Of a stretch of DNA of 9,820 nt, positions 6,916 to 9,820 are shown piece by piece. The translations under genes and the position numbers were made by a program. Below the pieces are notes generated by a model. That model saw only the letters and a program-made list of their open reading frames with translations. It was not told the origin of the DNA and ran no database searches. The first letter of the stretch is position 1; every line of letters starts with the position of its first letter. This DNA is from Alistipes sp. (GTDB lineage: Bacteria > Bacteroidota > Bacteroidia > Bacteroidales > Rikenellaceae): positions 1 through 9,820 of the forward strand of contig JAFLRS010000064.1 of assembly GCA_022511355.1 (NCBI GenBank), read 5' to 3'.

Positions 6916-8114
6916 ATGGCCTCCATTATATTGGCGGGCGGTCTTTGATTGTCGAGTTGGCCTTTCATGAAATCCATGTATGGAGCGACGTGTTCGAAGA
7001 ATCGGAGATAGCCTTCGCACAGATAGTTTAGGTTGGGTTGTCCCGATTCGGTCATGGCGAAGCGGTTTCGCGGACATTCGCCGTTGCAGGCGAACAGATA
7101 CCGGCATTGTTTGCATTTGTCGGGCAGCAGTCGTCGTTTGTCGGCGCCGAAACGTCGTTGTTTGGTGCTGAACATCATGTCGGCGAAGGTTTTGGTTCTC
7201 ACGTTGCCGAGCAGATAGTCGGGGAATACGAAGTGGTCGCAGCAGTAGACGTCGCCGTTGAACTCCATGGCTATGGCGTGTCCGCAGGTTGTGGCCATGG
7301 TGCATACGGGGGGCTCCATTCCGGCCCAGTTGGCGAGAGTGGCGTCGAAGAGCTGCACGTAATATTCACCGACGTCGTTGCGCACCCATTCGTCGAAGAG
7401 AGTGCAGAGGAATTCGCCCCATTGTGCGGGCGAGACCGAGAACTCGGCCACTTCGAATCCGTTGTCGGCGAGCGAGGCGAGCGAACCGTCGCGCCGCAGA
7501 CGCTCGACTACGGGTGTAAACTGAATGTATTTGCATCCTATGCTGCGGAAGAAGTCGTAGAATTCGAGCGGATAATCGGCGTTGAAGGCGTTGACGACGG
7601 CGAGAGCATTCCATTCGGCATTGTGTTTGTCGAGCAGTTCTATGCCGTGCATCACTTTGTCGAAAGAGGGTTGTCCGTCGCGAGTCAGCCGGTATTTGTC
7701 GTGCAGATGTTTCGGTCCGTCAATGGAGACTCCTGTCAGCCAGTCGTTGTCGTGCAGGAATTGCGCCCATTCATCGGTGATGAGTGTTCCGTTGGTTTGC
7801 AGACAGTTTATTATTTTGTGACCTTCGCTGAATCTGTTTTGCAGTTCGATTACGCGCTGATAGAATTTCAATGGTCTGATGAGCGGTTCTCCGCCGTGCC
7901 AGGTGAAGACCACATCGGTTGCCGGTTGCGCTCGTATGTAGTCGCGGATGAAGATTGTGAGGGTATCGTCATCCATGGTGGTTGGGGTGTTGAGTTTTGG
8001 GTACAGTCCGGCCTTTTCGAGGTAGTAGCAGTATTCGCAGCGCAGATTGCATCGTGCGCCGACGGGTTTTGCCGTGACATAGAAAGGTCGTCCGTAGGGG
8101 GTAAAAATATCCAT
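6894..8114 (-). CDS. Anaerobic sulfatase-maturating enzyme (radical SAM/SPASM, anSME)
   Basis: A 406-aa cytosolic radical SAM enzyme expected to oxidise the active-site Cys or Ser of sulfatases to C-alpha-formylglycine without oxygen. The SAM-cluster motif CX3CX2C is at C22, C26 and C29, followed by GGEPL (74-78), QTNGTL (106-111) and SIDGP (130-134). The SPASM cysteines fit the two auxiliary [4Fe-4S] clusters of characterised anSMEs: C271, C277, C292, C347 for AuxI and C334, C337, C343, C366 for AuxII. D293, right after C292, matches the proposed catalytic base, which favours a true anSME over a general SPASM peptide-modifying enzyme. The frame is open to 8210, but that would cross the -7 box and overlap the divergent gene, so the ATG at 8114 (MDIFTPYGRPFYV) is chosen. 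No sulfatase lies in the window, so its targets are elsewhere. Its 3' end overlaps the gpmI terminator. Confidence 0.93.
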   Translation of the reverse strand: MDIFTPYGRPFYVTAKPVGARCNLRCEYCYYLEKAGLYPKLNTPTTMDDDTLTIFIRDYIRAQPATDVVFTWHGGEPLIRPLKFYQRVIELQNRFSEGHKIINCLQTNGTLITDEWAQFLHDNDWLTGVSIDGPKHLHDKYRLTRDGQPSFDKVMHGIELLDKHNAEWNALAVVNAFNADYPLEFYDFFRSIGCKYIQFTPVVERLRRDGSLASLADNGFEVAEFSVSPAQWGEFLCTLFDEWVRNDVGEYYVQLFDATLANWAGMEPPVCTMATTCGHAIAMEFNGDVYCCDHFVFPDYLLGNVRTKTFADMMFSTKQRRFGADKRRLLPDKCKQCRYLFACNGECPRNRFAMTESGQPNLNYLCEGYLRFFEHVAPYMDFMKGQLDNQRPPANIMEAIKNGAIR

Positions 8115-8143
8115 AACGTTAAACAAGCGGTGCGTAATCAATG

Positions 8144-8151
8144 CAAATATA
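8144..8151 (-). promoter_or_regulatory. -7 element for the sulfatase maturase gene
   Basis: CAAATATA on the plus strand reads TATATTTG on the minus strand, a perfect TAnnTTTG element. It places transcription start near 8138, about 24 nt before the ATG at 8114. Only a weak -33 candidate (TTCG with a 22-nt spacer) is present. Confidence 0.5.
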
Positions 8152-8162
8152 CAAAAAATCGT

Positions 8163-8170
8163 TATATTTG
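8163..8170 (+). promoter_or_regulatory. -7 element for the MBL-fold hydrolase gene
   Basis: A perfect TATATTTG (TAnnTTTG) implies a start near 8176 and a leader of about 19 nt before the ATG at 8195. No good -33 is visible in the expected interval (about 8138-8143). It is an exact inverted copy of the opposing -7 box, 11 nt away. Confidence 0.5.
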
Positions 8171-8194
8171 TAACGAACCGAAGATTGTGCAACA

Positions 8195-8947
8195 ATGATG
8201 AGAACAACAATACTTACAATAGCAGCAATGTCGATACTGTCGTTTTTCGGATGCGGACGCAAGGCGTCGGCATATCCGCAGGATAAGATAACCACCGCCG
8301 AGGGCGGCGAGGTTACCATTACGTTTTTCAAGCACGCGTCGTTGTCGTTGGAGATAGACGGCCGGTACATATATGTGGATCCGGTGGATGAGTATGCCGA
8401 TTACGGTTCGTTGCCGAAGGCCGATGTGGTGCTTGTGACGCACTCTCACTATGATCATCTCGATATGGCGGCTATTGACCGTCTGCGGAAGCCTGAGACG
8501 GTGGCGGTGTGCGACAAGACGTCGGCGGAGGCTTTCGAATTCGACTGTGTCACGATGACACCGGGCAGCATTTCGACTCCGATTGAGGGGGTTGTCATCG
8601 AGGCTGTTCCGGCGTATAACATTTCGGAGGGTCATACTCAGTTTCATCCTCGCGAACGTGAGGATTGCGGTTATGTGATTACGGTTGGCGGCACTCGCAT
8701 ATATATAGCGGGCGATACCGAGAATAATGACGACATCAAGGCTTTGAAGGATATCGACATCGCATTTTTGCCGGTGAATCAGCCCTATACCATGACGGTT
8801 GAGCAGGCAGTGGATGCGGTGAAGGCTATTGCGCCGAGGGTATTTTATCCCTATCATTACGGCGGCACGGAGCATACGACGGACCTTGACGGTTTGGCTG
8901 CCGGATTGGAGGGAGTGACGGAGGTCCGCATACGTCCTATGGAGTAG
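8195..8947 (+). CDS. Exported MBL-fold metal-dependent hydrolase (UlaG-like), probable lipoprotein
   Basis: A 250-aa metallo-beta-lactamase-fold protein. The signature HSHYDH gives metal ligands H83, H85, D87 and H88; H151 (HPRE), D174 (AGDT) and H221 (PYHYGG) are the likely remaining ligands, so a dinuclear metal site looks complete. The motif order resembles UlaG-like/Lactamase_B_3 hydrolases, a broad family with varied substrates, so the substrate is unknown. The N-terminus is a signal peptide: MMRTT, then a hydrophobic stretch 6-19 ending FFG-C20. This is a loose lipobox; signal peptidase I cleavage after ASA (24-26) is an alternative. Residues after C20 (GRKASA) lack the acidic surface-export signal described in Bacteroidota lipoproteins, so a periplasm-facing location is more likely. 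It is a single gene with its own -7 box, divergent from the maturase and convergent with lspA. A second ATG directly follows the first. Confidence 0.88.
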   Translation: MMRTTILTIAAMSILSFFGCGRKASAYPQDKITTAEGGEVTITFFKHASLSLEIDGRYIYVDPVDEYADYGSLPKADVVLVTHSHYDHLDMAAIDRLRKPETVAVCDKTSAEAFEFDCVTMTPGSISTPIEGVVIEAVPAYNISEGHTQFHPREREDCGYVITVGGTRIYIAGDTENNDDIKALKDIDIAFLPVNQPYTMTVEQAVDAVKAIAPRVFYPYHYGGTEHTTDLDGLAAGLEGVTEVRIRPME

Positions 8948-8960
8948 GGCTTGTGTGATG

Positions 8961-9010
8961 CAACAACGGCGACGTCGGAATTGTGAGAAATTCCGACGTT
9001 GTTGTTTGTT
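8961..9010 (+). terminator. Probable intrinsic terminator between MBL hydrolase and lspA
   Basis: ACGTCGGAATT (8972-8982) and AATTCCGACGT (8989-8999) form an 11-bp stem with loop GTGAGA, followed by the T-rich TGTTGTTTGTT (9000-9010). An alternative pairing extends the stem to 16 bp (CAACAACG 8961-8968 plus TCGGAATT 8975-8982 with 8989-9004) and bulges out GCGACG (8969-8974). It starts 13 nt after the MBL stop and most likely ends that transcript. The T-tract is interrupted and the minus-strand side lacks one, so its effect on lspA is uncertain. Confidence 0.65.
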
Positions 9011-9023
9011 AAGGAGTTTGTTG

Positions 9024-9626
9024 TTATTTGAAGTATTTATACTGACAAAGCAGCAGCACCACGGCTACTGATATGTATGCGTCGGCGAGATTGAATATGG
9101 GTCCGAAGAAGTAGTTGTTGTAATCGACGAGGAATCTGAGGAAAGATGGTACGCTGTTCCATTGGAATAGTGGGAAGTAGAACATATCCACGACTTTGCC
9201 CATGAGCAGACCTGCGTAATGACCTCCGAAGTGAGCTGTTTGAAGAGGGGTGGAGGCAGAGAATAAGAGTCCGTAGAAGGCGCTGTCGATAACGTTGCCG
9301 ACGGCTCCTGCGAAGATGAGAGCTATTGCTGTGATTATGGTTTTGGGGGCTTGGTTTTTTATGAGGTATTTCAGATAGAAGACGAGCGCGCCTATCATAG
9401 TTATGCGGAAGATGCTGAGGAGGAGTTTTCCCCAGTCGAAGTTTCCGGCGGAGTCTATTTGCATACCGAAAGCGGCGCCGTTGTTTTCGATGAAGCGGAG
9501 TTGGAACCAGTCGGGGCAGACGATTATAGTTTGATCGAGGGTCATATGGGTTTTGACCCAGATTTTAAGTATTTGGTCGGCTGCTATGAGCAGGAAGATG
9601 AATAATGCTATGTATTTGGTTTTCAT
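9024..9626 (-). CDS. lspA: Lipoprotein signal peptidase (signal peptidase II)
   Basis: A 200-aa inner-membrane aspartyl protease that removes the signal peptide from prolipoproteins after lipidation of the +1 cysteine. Four hydrophobic helices lie at about 5-22, 67-89, 95-112 and 175-195. Conserved motifs are D17 and K21 in helix 1, ENNGAAFG (47-54), GNVID (D114), VVDM (D147) and FNLAD (D182). D147 and D182 correspond to the catalytic pair of solved LspA structures. It is longer than the usual 150-170 aa because of insertions between D114 and D147 and between D147 and D182, which I take as typical of the clade, as is GNVIDS in place of GNxIDR. The frame is open to 9704, but the promoter at 9647-9678 and the normal MKTKYIALF start favour the ATG at 9626. 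It stands alone and is convergent with the MBL hydrolase. Confidence 0.97.
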   Translation of the reverse strand: MKTKYIALFIFLLIAADQILKIWVKTHMTLDQTIIVCPDWFQLRFIENNGAAFGMQIDSAGNFDWGKLLLSIFRITMIGALVFYLKYLIKNQAPKTIITAIALIFAGAVGNVIDSAFYGLLFSASTPLQTAHFGGHYAGLLMGKVVDMFYFPLFQWNSVPSFLRFLVDYNNYFFGPIFNLADAYISVAVVLLLCQYKYFK

Positions 9627-9646
9627 GTAAAGCGAATAATTTTCCG

Positions 9647-9678
9647 CAAATATACTAAAAAAGGGGTATACGTGCAAA
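9647..9678 (-). promoter_or_regulatory. Near-consensus Bacteroidota promoter of lspA
   Basis: On the minus strand TTTG (9675-9678), a 20-nt spacer and TATATTTG (9647-9654) match both elements of the Bacteroidota consensus. Transcription would start near 9641, giving a leader of about 15 nt to the ATG at 9626. This is the best promoter match in the window and excludes the longer reading frame from 9704. Confidence 0.75.
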
Positions 9679-9740
9679 AATCCGCTGCAAGGCTGCGTTT
9701 GCATAATCCGATGGATGGCGATTGCAGACGTGTATCTCCT

Positions 9741-9771
9741 TTTGTATTAAGATTTTTTTTGTATATTTATG
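9741..9771 (+). promoter_or_regulatory. Candidate promoter of the gene starting at 9794
   Basis: TTTG (9741-9744) is followed after 19 nt by TATTTATG (9764-9771), one mismatch from TAnnTTTG; TATATTTA at 9762-9769 with a 17-nt spacer is the alternative reading. Either would give a short leader to the ATG at 9794. The rest of the spacer between lspA and this gene holds no recognisable gene or strong hairpin. Confidence 0.35.
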
Positions 9772-9793
9772 CCAAATTTAGACAAATAGAGTT

Positions 9794-9820
9794 ATGGCAT
9801 ACGACAGCACGATACGCGAG
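9794..9820 (+). CDS. Start of an unidentified gene (cut by window edge)
   Basis: An ATG at 9794 opens a frame of nine codons (MAYDSTIRE) that runs off the window. It follows an AT-rich leader and a candidate -7 element at the usual distance, which is the only reason to call it a gene. Too little is visible to name a family. Confidence 0.45.

Noticed and set aside
7038..8198. Long open frame antisense to the sulfatase maturase
   Set aside because: It mirrors the maturase codon pattern, resembles no family, and runs through the divergent promoter region.
9686..9703. TGCAA/TTGCA inverted repeat upstream of lspA
   Set aside because: A 5-bp stem with an 8-nt loop is expected by chance in a spacer of this length.
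9752..9760. T8 run as a possible terminator
   Set aside because: No stable hairpin precedes it; it probably belongs to the AT-rich upstream region of the gene at 9794.
9773..9780. TAAATTTG on the minus strand upstream of the last gene
   Set aside because: It matches the -7 element, but no -33 lies at the right spacing and the nearest leftward gene, lspA, has a much better promoter over 100 nt closer; likely chance in AT-rich DNA.

Overview
The window looks like a chromosomal housekeeping segment from a Bacteroidota bacterium, most likely order Bacteroidales and possibly a Rikenellaceae/Alistipes-like gut organism (the genus is inference). Three things point there. Gene starts carry the Bacteroidota sigma-factor -7 element TAnnTTTG instead of a classical -10 box. 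Shine-Dalgarno sequences are almost absent. The AlaS, GpmI and LspA sequences have the clade's form, for example GNVIDS instead of GNxIDR in LspA and the LspA loop insertions. There are eight genes plus the first nine codons of a ninth. No rRNA, tRNA, CRISPR, transposase, integrase or phage gene is visible.

Layout: (1) 1-116 is non-coding and starts with a perfect 12-bp-arm palindrome running into a four-run G-rich tract. (2) 117-2607, minus strand, is a three-gene operon read right to left: two tandem membrane-anchored M23 peptidases, both 317 aa with nearly superimposable landmarks, then a small HAD hydrolase. (3) 2608-2707 is a divergent promoter region with two interlocked -33/-7 elements. 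(4) 2708-6863, plus strand, is alaS-gpmI with a 16-nt gap, closed by a strong intrinsic terminator. (5) 6894-8114, minus strand, is an anaerobic sulfatase-maturating radical SAM/SPASM enzyme whose last codons lie inside that terminator. (6) 8115-8194 is a second divergent promoter pair with the same geometry. (7) 8195-8947, plus strand, is a secreted metallo-beta-lactamase-fold hydrolase, probably a lipoprotein. (8) 9024-9626, minus strand, is lspA, convergent with it and behind a near-consensus promoter. (9) 9627-9820 is a spacer with a candidate promoter and the start of an unidentified plus-strand gene at 9794.

The genes do not form one pathway. The M23 pair acts on peptidoglycan. AlaS and GpmI serve translation and glycolysis. 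The maturase would activate sulfatases encoded elsewhere, and LspA processes lipoproteins, possibly including its convergent neighbour. Longest-ORF starts of three genes (M23-A, the maturase, lspA) run through or upstream of the promoter, so internal ATGs are chosen. I see no clear sign of a new multi-gene system. The most notable points are the tandem M23 duplicates, the two interlocked divergent promoters, the terminator inside the maturase 3' end, and the edge repeat.
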